This document shows positions 15,564-24,788 of a stretch of 36,517 nucleotides of DNA, piece by piece. Below the pieces are notes generated by a model. It made no database searches. It saw nothing but the letters and a program-made list of their open reading frames with translations, and had not been told where the DNA came from. A program made the position numbers and the translations under genes. Position 1 is the first letter of the stretch, and every line of letters begins with the position of its first letter. Source of the DNA: Flavobacterium sp. (GTDB lineage Bacteria; Bacteroidota; Bacteroidia; Flavobacteriales; Flavobacteriaceae); contig JAGOAL010000019.1 in the NCBI GenBank assembly GCA_017983975.1, positions 1-36,517 on the forward strand. The letters run 5' to 3'.

Positions 15564-17975
15564 TTAGAACATTCCGCCACCGCCTTGAGTTTCGTTGGCG
15601 TCTCTTTGTTTTCTAGCTAAAGCACGGTTTTTTCCGCCTCCAAAAATATAGTTGAATCCCACATAAAATGTTTGACTTTCCCAATAAAATGCTCCTTGTT
15701 GTCTAAACGGAATGTTTCCATCAAACGCAAAACGCATATTTTCAAATACGTCATTATAGCGTGCAGTGATAGTTCCTTTTCCTTTTAAGATGTTATAGGT
15801 AGCTCCAAAATCCATCTTATACATTGCTTTTCTGTCATATTGTAAGCCTTTGTCGCGTCCTCTATACATTCCAAATAATTGAAAACGCAAATCTTTAGTG
15901 GCTGTAAAACTGTTGTTGATTCTCGTGTTAAATGTGGTTACATCTACTTCAGCATTTTCTAATGTATTAGTAGATGCATTTTGAATGGTTCCTTTAGCTG
16001 TTTTAAAATACACATCAGCACTCGCATTAACCGACCACCATTTTGTGAATTTTAAATTAGCTGAAGACTCAATACCATAGGCATTATTGTTGTCAAAATT
16101 ATCATATGATAAAATATTTCTATTCACGTTGTTTGGGTCATTATAAACTGTTCTCGAAATTTCATCAGAAATGTTTCTATAAAAAACACCACTTGTAATT
16201 GAACCTAATTTTGTGTTTCGGGTATAATTTACTTCAAATGAATTAGTGAATTGTGGATCCAATCCTGGGTTACCTCTCGATTCCATTAAAGGTGTGGTCC
16301 ATTCTCTAATTGGACTAATTTGCCCTATACTTGGTCGGTCAACTCTTCTCGAATAATTGAAGTTAAAGGAATTATTTTCATTTGCCGTATAAGTAAAAAA
16401 TGCAGAAGGATAAACGGTAAATAAATCATCCGAAATATTTTGTGTATCACTAAAAGCCGGATTGGTTTCATTGATGGCAAAATTGGCATCCAAATCAAAA
16501 TATTCTAAACGAACACCTAATTGACCGCTCCATTTTCCAATTTGTTTACTAACATTGGTATAAGCCGAATAAATATTTCTCCCAAAATCAAAGGCATTAT
16601 TTGCACTAGAAAAACTAGGATTAATATCGTTAAATCGATTGCCCGAATTTTGAATTCGAGTTTCAACACCCAATTCAATTTTAGTACTTTCAGATATTGG
16701 GTTAACATAATCGGCATTAAATTGAAAATAATCGGTTGTTCCGTTAACTAAATTAGTGCGATCGTATGATTGCGTTGGATTGAAAACGGTTTCATTATAT
16801 TTTGTATTTTCATCATTTACCGTATGTGAATAATTCAATTGAAGTTCTAAATTTTCATCTTTTTTGTCAAAATCGTGTTTAAAAACTACATCGTAGGTTT
16901 GGTTTTTATTATTGCTTGAACTTCCAAAAATTTGTGTGGTATTTCTATTAATCAAATTTTCATAAACAACGGTGGTTAATCCGGTTCCTGAACCAATAGT
17001 AAAACTTTGATTGGTATAGGCAGATAAGGTATTTTTATCGTTGATGTAATAATCCATTCCTAATTTAATCAAATGCGAACTATTTTTATTTTTAAATTTA
17101 AAATCTTGATAGTTTTCTTGACCAGGTCTTTCGCTGTCTACAAAACCGTTATTGGCATTAATCCCGTGATTGAAACCATAATTGGTATAAAAATTCACTT
17201 TTCCTACACGATAATTGAGGTTTAAAGCCGAATTCGTTTTTGGTGTAATTCCAAAGGTAACTCCCGTATTGATAGAACCATTAAAACCATCTTGCGAATT
17301 TTTATGCAAAATAATATTGATTATTCCGCTCATTCCTTCTGGGTTATATTTTGCTGAAGGATTGGTTATTAATTCAATTTGTTTAATCGATGCCGAAGGA
17401 ATTTGCTGTAATAATTGCTCAATGGAAACATTCGATGGTTTACCGTCTATTAAAACACGCACATTGCTATTGCCTCTCATACTTATTTCTTTAGTTTGAG
17501 GATCAATACTAACCGTTGGAATGTTGTTCATTATTTCAGAAGCAGTTGTGCCAGATGCAATCAAATCTTTTCCCACATTGATGACTTTTCGATCAATTTT
17601 TTGAACCATACTAGATCGTTCTGAAACTACTTGAACTTCTTTTAATTCGGTAACATCTTCTTGTATAGCAATTACCCCAAAATTATAATTAGCATCATTA
17701 GTTAAATCAATATTTTTTATACTAGTTGTATAGCCAATAAACTGAATTTCAATAGTGTATTTTTGAAGTGCTAACTGATTGATTGTGAAGCTGCCATCAT
17801 CTTTAGTTACGCCTCCTGTAACAATTTTGTTATTGTCTTTAACTACAATATTTACGTAAGGCAACGCTTGTTTCGAATTTTTGTCGATTACTTTTCCTTT
17901 GATACTTCCCGAATTTTGAGAAAATCCATAAAAAAAGCTGCATAAAAGGCAGGTAATAATTAATTTTAATTTCAT
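15564..17975 (-). CDS. TonB-dependent receptor-like outer-membrane protein with carboxypeptidase-regulatory-like domain
   Basis: An 803-residue outer-membrane protein. A signal peptide (MKLKLIITCLLCSFFYGFSQ) is followed by a carboxypeptidase-regulatory-like beta domain at about residues 22-105 (GSIKGKVIDKNSKQALPYVNI...), the plug domain at about 115-225 (ASIKQIELITNPSAKYNPEGMSG), and a PF14905-type barrel. The last strand (TFYVGFNYIFGGG) is followed by a short polar tail ending in GGGGMF, which is unusual, as barrels often end on an aromatic residue of the last strand. No SusD-like gene is nearby; the ligand is unknown. It is a single-gene unit ending at a bidirectional terminator. Confidence 0.9.
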   Translation of the reverse strand: MKLKLIITCLLCSFFYGFSQNSGSIKGKVIDKNSKQALPYVNIVVKDNNKIVTGGVTKDDGSFTINQLALQKYTIEIQFIGYTTSIKNIDLTNDANYNFGVIAIQEDVTELKEVQVVSERSSMVQKIDRKVINVGKDLIASGTTASEIMNNIPTVSIDPQTKEISMRGNSNVRVLIDGKPSNVSIEQLLQQIPSASIKQIELITNPSAKYNPEGMSGIINIILHKNSQDGFNGSINTGVTFGITPKTNSALNLNYRVGKVNFYTNYGFNHGINANNGFVDSERPGQENYQDFKFKNKNSSHLIKLGMDYYINDKNTLSAYTNQSFTIGSGTGLTTVVYENLINRNTTQIFGSSSNNKNQTYDVVFKHDFDKKDENLELQLNYSHTVNDENTKYNETVFNPTQSYDRTNLVNGTTDYFQFNADYVNPISESTKIELGVETRIQNSGNRFNDINPSFSSANNAFDFGRNIYSAYTNVSKQIGKWSGQLGVRLEYFDLDANFAINETNPAFSDTQNISDDLFTVYPSAFFTYTANENNSFNFNYSRRVDRPSIGQISPIREWTTPLMESRGNPGLDPQFTNSFEVNYTRNTKLGSITSGVFYRNISDEISRTVYNDPNNVNRNILSYDNFDNNNAYGIESSANLKFTKWWSVNASADVYFKTAKGTIQNASTNTLENAEVDVTTFNTRINNSFTATKDLRFQLFGMYRGRDKGLQYDRKAMYKMDFGATYNILKGKGTITARYNDVFENMRFAFDGNIPFRQQGAFYWESQTFYVGFNYIFGGGKNRALARKQRDANETQGGGGMF

Positions 17976-18110
17976 TTTAAATAGTTAATGATAGTAAATG
18001 TTTTAGTTAGTAGACTAAAAAAGGACTTTATTGTTACATTTTTATACAAATAATTTTATAAAAAGTTAAAAAAACTAAGGACTATTTAAAAATCACTACT
18101 TACTATTTAT

Positions 18111-18118
18111 TACCTTTG
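18111..18118 (+). promoter_or_regulatory. -7 promoter box of argS
   Basis: TACCTTTG matches TAnnTTTG and lies 23 nt before the argS ATG. No clear TTG is present at -33. Confidence 0.5.
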
Positions 18119-18141
18119 CGCGTTCTAAAAATTAGGTAAAA

Positions 18142-19920
18142 ATGACATTACATCACACATTAACATTGCACATCCAAAAAGCAGTTCATGAATTATTCGA
18201 TTTATCGATCGAAAAAATTGAATTTCAGGCTACTAGGAAAGATTTTGAAGGTGATATAACTATGGTCGTTTTTCCGTTGGTAAAAGCATTAAAAGGCAAT
18301 CCGGTTGAAATAGGAACTCAAATAGGAAATTACTTAGTAGCAAACGTAAATGAAGTGGCTAAGTTCAATGTAGTAGGAGGGTTTTTAAACATCGTGATTT
18401 CGGATGCTTTTTATGTAGAATTTTTCAATGCAATTAAAAACAACGAAACATTTGGTTTTGTAGCGCCAAAAAAGGGAGATAAGGCAGTTATGGTTGAATA
18501 TTCTTCACCAAACACGAACAAACCATTGCATTTAGGACATATTCGTAATAATTTATTAGGGTATTCGGTTGCCGAAATTTTAAAGGCTTCAGGAAAAAAA
18601 GTATATAAAACACAAATCATTAACGATAGAGGAATTCACATTTGTAAATCGATGTTGGCTTGGCAAAAATTCGGAAACGGACAAACGCCAGAATCAACAG
18701 GATTGAAAGGTGATAAATTGGTTGGGAATTTCTACGTTGAATTTGACAAACAGTACAAGAAAGAAATTTCTGAATTAATCGCTCAAGGTAAAACCGAAGA
18801 CGAAGCAAAAAAACTAGCACCTTCTATTTTAGAAGCACAACAAATGCTTTTAGATTGGGAAAATGGAAAGCCAGAAGTTATTGCACTTTGGAAAACCATG
18901 AACCAATGGGTGTATGATGGTTTCGAACAAACATACAAAAACCTTGGCGTAAATTTTGACAGCTATTATTACGAATCAAACACCTATTTACTTGGAAAAG
19001 AAGTAGTACAGTTTGGTTTAGAAAAAGGTATTTTTGAGAAAGATCCTGATGGTTCAGTTTGGATTGATTTAACTGCTGATGGTTTAGATCGTAAAATCGT
19101 GCTTCGTTCAGACGGAACAGCGGTTTACATGACGCAAGACATTGGGACAGCGATCCAACGTGTGAAAGATTTTCCAGATGTGGGTGGAATGGTGTATACC
19201 GTTGGAAACGAGCAAGATTATCATTTCAAAGTGTTATTCTTAATCTTGAAAAAGTTAGGATTTGATTGGGCAGACAGTTTGTATCATTTGTCGTATGGAA
19301 TGGTAGAATTGCCTTCAGGAAAAATGAAATCGCGTGAAGGAACTGTGGTAGATGCTGATGATTTAATGGCAGAAATGACGACGACAGCTCAAACTATTTC
19401 AGAAGATTTAGGAAAACTGGATGGTTATTCAGATGCCGAAAAAGCGATATTGTTCAAGACAATTGGTTTAGGTGCATTAAAATATTACATGTTGAAGGTA
19501 GATCCGAAAAAGCAAATGATGTTCAACCCAGAAGAATCAGTTGATTTTGCAGGAAATACGGGTCCGTTTATACAATATACGTATGCTCGAATTCAATCTA
19601 TTTTACGAAAAGCAGATTTTGATACTTCGATTTCAATTTCGGGATTAGAACTACATGAAAAGGAAAAAGAATTGATCAAACAAGTACAACTATTTCCTGA
19701 AGTTATTCAAAACGCAGCTGAGAGTCATAGTCCAGCGTTGATTGCAAATTACACGTATGATTTGGTTAAGGAGTTCAACTCGTTCTATCAGCAAGTTTCA
19801 ATTTTAGGCGAAGAACATCACGATAAAAAAGTGTTTAGAGTACAGTTGTCAAAATCGGTTGGAAATACCATTAAAAATGCTTTTCAGTTGTTAGGAATTG
19901 AAGTTCCTGAACGAATGTAA
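18142..19920 (+). CDS. argS: Arginyl-tRNA synthetase
   Basis: Class I aminoacyl-tRNA synthetase that charges tRNA-Arg, 592 residues, typical length. The N-terminal Add-1 domain precedes the HIGH-type motif HLGH (130-133) in PNTNKPLHLGHIRNN. The KMSKS-type loop is GKMKSREGT near residue 394. The DALR anticodon-binding domain covers roughly the last 120 residues (NYTYDLVKEFNSFYQ ... ALL-like LLGIEVPERM at the end). It is an essential housekeeping gene with its own promoter box. Confidence 0.97.
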   Translation: MTLHHTLTLHIQKAVHELFDLSIEKIEFQATRKDFEGDITMVVFPLVKALKGNPVEIGTQIGNYLVANVNEVAKFNVVGGFLNIVISDAFYVEFFNAIKNNETFGFVAPKKGDKAVMVEYSSPNTNKPLHLGHIRNNLLGYSVAEILKASGKKVYKTQIINDRGIHICKSMLAWQKFGNGQTPESTGLKGDKLVGNFYVEFDKQYKKEISELIAQGKTEDEAKKLAPSILEAQQMLLDWENGKPEVIALWKTMNQWVYDGFEQTYKNLGVNFDSYYYESNTYLLGKEVVQFGLEKGIFEKDPDGSVWIDLTADGLDRKIVLRSDGTAVYMTQDIGTAIQRVKDFPDVGGMVYTVGNEQDYHFKVLFLILKKLGFDWADSLYHLSYGMVELPSGKMKSREGTVVDADDLMAEMTTTAQTISEDLGKLDGYSDAEKAILFKTIGLGALKYYMLKVDPKKQMMFNPEESVDFAGNTGPFIQYTYARIQSILRKADFDTSISISGLELHEKEKELIKQVQLFPEVIQNAAESHSPALIANYTYDLVKEFNSFYQQVSILGEEHHDKKVFRVQLSKSVGNTIKNAFQLLGIEVPERM

Positions 19921-19992
19921 ATTGAGTAGTGAGTTAGGAGTAGGGAGTTTCTAGTTTGGATTTTGGAATTTAAAAAATTGGAATTTTATTAA

Positions 19993-21438
19993 ATGAATAC
20001 ATCAAAATATTTTATTCAGGCATTATTGGTAGTGGTTTTCTCAACCCTATCTTTTATTGTTTTTAAAGAATTTTTACCCAAGAAAATTTTTCCAGAAAGC
20101 ACAGTTAACTCTAAAAACGTAGTGGTTGATAGTTTGTTGCTTGAAGCAATTGCCGAAGAGGGTGCCATAAAAGAAAAAGATACGTTGTCTAATTCAATTA
20201 TTGACTTTAAAGTAGTAAACGGAATAAAATTTCCTGATGAAACATTTGATGAATATCAAGGAAATCAATATTTGGTTACTTTTTTCGAAAAATTATATCA
20301 ATTAGAAACTAAAAAACAAGGAAATGTTCGCATAGCCTATTTTGGTGATTCAATGACCGATGGTGACTTAATTGTGAAAGATTTTAGAACGTATTTACAA
20401 GAGCGATTTGGCGGAAAAGGCGTTGGTTTTGTTAATATTACTTCTGAATCAGCCAGTTCAAGAAGTTCAATTACACACGAGTTTTCGGGAAATTGGAAAA
20501 CACAATCCTATTTAAAAGTAAAACGTCCTTCAAGAGCTTTTGGTGTTAACGGACATGTATTTTTTGCTAATGATACTTCAAATATAGCTTGGGTAAAATT
20601 CAAAGCAACAAAAACTAAGTTTGCTACAGAGTTGCCCAAACCTACATTATTCTATGGTAGTTCTTCTAATAAGTCCGGAAAAGTGTTTTGTACGGCTGGA
20701 GATACTATTGGCAAAAAATTATATCCTAATTCACTTTTGAATACCTTGACCTTGTCAGATGGAAATTTAAAAAGTCTTAAAGTTAATTTTTCAAAAGCCG
20801 ATTCAATTCCTTTTTACGGCGTTAATTTTGATGATGGAAAAGGGGTTCATGTTGATAATTTTTCAAATAGAGGAAATTCGGGATTACCACTTGGAACTTT
20901 TGATGCCGCTACTATGAAAGCATTTCATGCAAAATTAGATTATGATTTAATTGTGTTGCAATATGGAGCGAATGTATTGAATTATGGTACGTTAGACTAT
21001 ACATGGTATGAAAAACGTATGACTAAAGTGGTTCAACATTTGAAAGAATGTTTTCCGGGAGTGTCAATTTTAATTATTTCAACGGCCGATAAATCAACAA
21101 AATATGATTTAGTAATGAAAACAGATTCGGCTGTTGTTCCTTTGAATACGGCTCAAAAAAGATATGCTATCAAATCAGAATCAAGTTTCGTTAATTTATA
21201 TACTTTAATGGGAGGTAACGGTTCAATGGTTCAATGGGTAGAAGCAGTTCCTGCAAAAGCAAATAAAGATTATACCCATTTTAATCATCGTGGAGCAAAA
21301 GAAGTGGCTAATATTATTTATAGTCAAATTAACCAAGGATATGAAACGTATAAAAATTTACGAAAAAAACGTAAACCAATAACGCCCATAAAAAAAGATG
21401 CTGTTGTCATCAAAAACGATTCTATACATGAAGAATAG
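19993..21438 (+). CDS. SGNH/GDSL-fold protein, membrane-anchored (probable O-acetyl transfer component)
   Basis: A 481-residue protein with an N-terminal uncleaved-looking signal anchor (residues 7-24) and an extracytoplasmic SGNH domain. Catalytic blocks: IAYFGDSMTDGD with S120, NRGNSG with G294, LQYGANVLNYG with N327, and KDYTHFNHRG with D426/H429. It shares a 25-residue-scale similarity with its downstream neighbour before the first block (FFEKLYQLE against FYERLYQLE), so the two are paralogues. The gene overlaps the second SGNH gene by 11 nt and is followed by an MBOAT gene, a setting that resembles the AlgJ/AlgX-AlgI and PatB-PatA O-acetylation pairs. Acetyl transfer to an envelope polymer is inferred. 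The C-terminus ends in a basic K/P-rich tail. Confidence 0.85.
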   Translation: MNTSKYFIQALLVVVFSTLSFIVFKEFLPKKIFPESTVNSKNVVVDSLLLEAIAEEGAIKEKDTLSNSIIDFKVVNGIKFPDETFDEYQGNQYLVTFFEKLYQLETKKQGNVRIAYFGDSMTDGDLIVKDFRTYLQERFGGKGVGFVNITSESASSRSSITHEFSGNWKTQSYLKVKRPSRAFGVNGHVFFANDTSNIAWVKFKATKTKFATELPKPTLFYGSSSNKSGKVFCTAGDTIGKKLYPNSLLNTLTLSDGNLKSLKVNFSKADSIPFYGVNFDDGKGVHVDNFSNRGNSGLPLGTFDAATMKAFHAKLDYDLIVLQYGANVLNYGTLDYTWYEKRMTKVVQHLKECFPGVSILIISTADKSTKYDLVMKTDSAVVPLNTAQKRYAIKSESSFVNLYTLMGGNGSMVQWVEAVPAKANKDYTHFNHRGAKEVANIIYSQINQGYETYKNLRKKRKPITPIKKDAVVIKNDSIHEE

Positions 21439-22840
21439 CATAATAGTATTTTTATTTTTATTGTCTTCCTTCAGTTTTGCACAAGAAGTAGATTCTACTT
21501 TTGTAGTGATTGACTCAACAATTGTTGATTCAGCTGAGGTTACGTTTGATAAAAATTCAATTCAAAATGCTAGTGCTATTGTTGCTTTTTATGAACGATT
21601 ATATCAATTAGAACAAACAAAAACAGGAAAATTAAATGTAGTACATATTGGAGATTCGCACATACAAGCCGATTTATTTACGGCTCGAATTCGAAATAAA
21701 ATGCAAGATGCTTTTGGAAATGCCGGTTTTGGGTTTACGTTCCCTTATAGCGTTGCAAAAACGAATAATAGTGCTCCCATTAGATTTACCGCATCGGGTG
21801 ATTTTCAAAGTGTGCGAAATTTATATGCCGATCGTTCAAAACCTGTTGGATTGAGTGGTATCGCTTTAGAAACAGCTACATCCGATTTTTCAATACAATT
21901 AGAAGTTAAGGATCCAAAATATCATTTTACCCATTTAAAAATAATTACTCCACAAAACACTGACTTATTTGATGTTTCGGTTTCCAGTAAAAATACTATC
22001 ATTGAAATAAAAGTACCTAAACGAGTAACATATAAAGTTAAGCCTGGTGAAGTATTAGGCGGAATTGCCGATAAATACAATGTTTCATTAAAAGCCTTAA
22101 AAAAAGCAAATGGGTTAAAAAGCGATATGATTCGGGATGGAAAAATACTAACAATTCCTTCTAAACAAAAGCAACCTAGATTTGTTACAAAAACAGAATT
22201 TGTTCCAATAGATTTGAGTCCGACTATTTTTTCGAATGATTTTCAAACAGAAAAACCATTAAATAAGATTGCAATTGTTCCCAATCAACAAATAAATGAG
22301 TTTGCATTAAACGGATTAATTTTAGAAAATAATTCAGCTGGAATTATATACAGCGGGATTGGGGTTAATGGTGCTAAATGCGCTGATTATAATAAATTTC
22401 CTTTATTTTTCGAGCAATTACCTGCATTGCAACCCGATTTAATTGTTATTTCTTTAGGAACAAATGAAAGTTTTGATAAGCAATCGGCAGATCAATATTT
22501 TTCTCAATTAGATCAAATGATTGCCTCAATTAAATTAAAAGCACCGCAGGTGTCAATCGTTGTTACGTCACCACCGCCTTCGGTTTTACATCGAAAATAT
22601 ACCAATACTTATATTGCAAATTATGCAGTAAAGATCAAAGAAAATGCACATGCAATGGGATATGCAGTTTGGGATCTATTTGAAGTTTTTGGCGGAAATA
22701 AAAATATTTTTAAAAATGCTGCAAAAGGATTAATGGCGCGAGATAAAGTGCATTATTCCAAAATTGGTTATGAGAAACAAGCCGATTTATTTTTTGAAGC
22801 CTTTTTACAATCGTATGAATTATATAAATCAACAAAATAG
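21428..22840 (+). CDS. SGNH/GDSL-fold protein with internal LysM domain (probable peptidoglycan O-acetyl transferase or esterase)
   Basis: A 470-residue exported protein with a signal peptide MKNSIIVFLFLLSSFSFAQ. SGNH blocks: VVHIGDSHIQAD (S77), GVNGAK (G312/N314), ISLGTNE (G344-N346) and DKVHYSKIG (D439/H442). A LysM domain (TYKVKPGEVLGGIADKYNV... to LTIPS, residues 201-245) sits between block I and block II, inside the catalytic domain. LysM binds peptidoglycan glycan, so the target is likely peptidoglycan. The start at 21428 overlaps the previous gene's end (ATGAAGAATAG); an ATG ten codons upstream would delay the signal peptide. The next gene, MBOAT, starts 2 nt after the stop. Confidence 0.87.
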   Translation: MKNSIIVFLFLLSSFSFAQEVDSTFVVIDSTIVDSAEVTFDKNSIQNASAIVAFYERLYQLEQTKTGKLNVVHIGDSHIQADLFTARIRNKMQDAFGNAGFGFTFPYSVAKTNNSAPIRFTASGDFQSVRNLYADRSKPVGLSGIALETATSDFSIQLEVKDPKYHFTHLKIITPQNTDLFDVSVSSKNTIIEIKVPKRVTYKVKPGEVLGGIADKYNVSLKALKKANGLKSDMIRDGKILTIPSKQKQPRFVTKTEFVPIDLSPTIFSNDFQTEKPLNKIAIVPNQQINEFALNGLILENNSAGIIYSGIGVNGAKCADYNKFPLFFEQLPALQPDLIVISLGTNESFDKQSADQYFSQLDQMIASIKLKAPQVSIVVTSPPPSVLHRKYTNTYIANYAVKIKENAHAMGYAVWDLFEVFGGNKNIFKNAAKGLMARDKVHYSKIGYEKQADLFFEAFLQSYELYKSTK

Positions 22841-22842
22841 TT

Positions 22843-24534
22843 GTGATAGCACTTTTTTCAATACAAAATTGGTTTACGGAAACCTTTGGAACTATAACGT
22901 TAGATATCGTTAAAAATTGGTTTATTTACAATCCAAAAGAGCCTTTGTTGTTTAATTCGGGTTTGTTTTTAGGTTTATTTATTGTTTTTTATGCTATTTA
23001 TATTTCGTTACAAAATACGTTCTATAAGCGATTGGTTTATGTAATTGCGTTTTCATTATTTTTCTATTATAAATCAAGTGGAGTTTACTTTTTATTATTG
23101 GTTGCTTCTTCTGTAGTGGATTATAATTTAGGTAATTTAGTACACCGAACCACAAGTGTTTTTTACAAGAAAGTATGTTTAGCGTTTAGTGTTATTTTAA
23201 ATCTTGGCTTTTTAGGGTATTTTAAATATACTAATTTCGTTATTGATACTTATAATTCGGTTTCAGGAGCAAATTTTGCGTTTCAAAAAATCATACTTCC
23301 CGTTGGAATTTCGTTTTATACATTTCAATCGATTAGTTATATTATTGAGGTATATCGAAAAGAAATTGAACCTACCAAACACTATGTCGATTATTTGTTT
23401 TTTGTGTCTTTCTTCCCGCAGTTAGTCGCCGGACCAATTGTAAGAGCCAAAGATTTTTTACCTCAAATTTATCAGAAATTAAATATTACTAAAGAAGAGG
23501 TAAATAGAGCTTTATTGTTAATTATAGGAGGTTTGTTAAAGAAAACTGTAATTTCAGATTATATCTCTATAAATTTTGTAGATCGTGTTTTTGATGCGCC
23601 TTCTAGTTATACGGCTTTTGAAAATTTAATGGCTTCTTATGGTTATGCCATCCAAATTTATTGTGATTTTTCAGGATATTCAGATATGGCGATTGGGGTT
23701 GCGTTATTATTAGGGTTTAAATTACCAACCAACTTCAGAACGCCCTATCAATCTGCTTCGATTACCGAGTTTTGGCGCAGATGGCATATTTCATTATCAA
23801 CTTGGTTGAAAGATTTCTTGTACATTTCAGTAGGAGGAAATAGAAAAGGAACTTTTGCGGGGTTTTTATTTCCTGCATTGTTCTTTTTTATATTGATTTT
23901 ATGGAGCATTTCATTTATTGGAACTAGTCATGTTCCATTATATATTTCGGTAGGAAGTGCTATTGCTTTTATAATGACTTTTTTACTATCAAAAGACAAA
24001 GAACGAACTATGTTTACCAATGTAAATCTTTTAACTACTATGTTACTAGGAGGATTGTGGCATGGTGCTAGTTTACGTTTTATCATTTGGGGAGCTCTGC
24101 ACGGAATAGCCTTAGCGATTCATAAAATAGTTTTGGAATATTTCCCAACAAAAGACAATTCAAAAAAGAATCTATTTAGTTTAATTTGGACAGCAATTGC
24201 AGTGTTGTTGACTTTTCATTTTGTAACTTTTTGTTGGATTTTCTTCCGAGCGAAAGATTTTGTAACTGCAATTGAAGTCATTCAAAATATCGGAAAAGTT
24301 ACTTTTGATATCGATCAATGGATGGTTATTATTTCAGGATATAAAAATGTATTTTTATTAATGGGCATCGGATTTATTTGGCATTTTCTTCCTGAAAAAT
24401 TGGTTAACTTAATGCAAAATACGTTCAAAGCACTTCCGTTACTCTTAAAAGCTGTAGTTTTAGGTTTTGTATTTTGGGTAGTTTATGCCACCGCATCTGC
24501 CGGACCACAACCGTTTATTTACTTTCAGTTTTAA
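22843..24534 (+). CDS. MBOAT-family O-acyltransferase (AlgI/DltB/PatA-like)
   Basis: A polytopic inner-membrane acyltransferase, 563 residues, with about 11-12 hydrophobic segments. The family signatures are clear: EFWRRWHISLSTWLKDFLYI with VGGNRKG, and the conserved histidine regions MLLGGLWHGA and WGALHGIA. Family members move an acetyl or other acyl group across the membrane, using cytoplasmic acetyl-CoA, to an extracytoplasmic SGNH or related partner. Two such partners precede it in the same operon. The start is GTG at 22843, 2 nt after the previous stop; no ATG is available nearby. It ends the operon; no clear hairpin is seen in the 24535-24570 gap. Confidence 0.92.
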   Translation: MIALFSIQNWFTETFGTITLDIVKNWFIYNPKEPLLFNSGLFLGLFIVFYAIYISLQNTFYKRLVYVIAFSLFFYYKSSGVYFLLLVASSVVDYNLGNLVHRTTSVFYKKVCLAFSVILNLGFLGYFKYTNFVIDTYNSVSGANFAFQKIILPVGISFYTFQSISYIIEVYRKEIEPTKHYVDYLFFVSFFPQLVAGPIVRAKDFLPQIYQKLNITKEEVNRALLLIIGGLLKKTVISDYISINFVDRVFDAPSSYTAFENLMASYGYAIQIYCDFSGYSDMAIGVALLLGFKLPTNFRTPYQSASITEFWRRWHISLSTWLKDFLYISVGGNRKGTFAGFLFPALFFFILILWSISFIGTSHVPLYISVGSAIAFIMTFLLSKDKERTMFTNVNLLTTMLLGGLWHGASLRFIIWGALHGIALAIHKIVLEYFPTKDNSKKNLFSLIWTAIAVLLTFHFVTFCWIFFRAKDFVTAIEVIQNIGKVTFDIDQWMVIISGYKNVFLLMGIGFIWHFLPEKLVNLMQNTFKALPLLLKAVVLGFVFWVVYATASAGPQPFIYFQF

Positions 24535-24570
24535 GTAACATTTGATACATTCAAAAAATTAGTAAAGACA

Positions 24571-24578
24571 TACATTTG
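24571..24578 (+). promoter_or_regulatory. -7 promoter box before the small membrane protein gene
   Basis: TACATTTG matches TAnnTTTG. It lies 18 nt before the ATG at 24596; the -33 TTG is not clear. Confidence 0.45.
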
Positions 24579-24595
24579 TTGCTAATTATTTTGTT

Positions 24596-24784
24596 ATGAA
24601 AAATATTCTCTTCACAAATTGGCACGCCATTCGATTCATTCGATTGGCATTTGCATTATTTTTATTTTTTCAAGCCTATGAAACGCAAGAGTGGTTTTTA
24701 GTGGCGTTTGGTATATTCTTTTTAATTCAAGCCATTTTTAATGCAGGTTGTGGCGCAAATGGTTGTCAAACTCCTAAGAAATAA
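24596..24784 (+). CDS. Small two-helix membrane protein with Cys-containing tail (DUF2892-like)
   Basis: A 62-residue protein with two hydrophobic helices (about 13-26 and 32-49) and a C-terminal AGCGANGCQTPKK tail bearing two cysteines. I recognise this form from Flavobacteriaceae as akin to the transmembrane part of YgaP-like rhodanese proteins, but the match is from memory and no function is proven. A thiol or metal-binding tail near the membrane is suggested by CxxxxC. The next gene (Kelch/T9SS) starts 5 nt after its stop, so the two are co-transcribed. Confidence 0.75.
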   Translation: MKNILFTNWHAIRFIRLAFALFLFFQAYETQEWFLVAFGIFFLIQAIFNAGCGANGCQTPKK

Positions 24785-24788
24785 TACT

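Noticed and set aside
8210-17975. The two TonB-dependent receptors as SusC/SusD-type glycan uptake loci
   Set aside because: No SusD-like lipoprotein or glycoside hydrolase is next to either gene, and both barrels are of the PF14905 kind.
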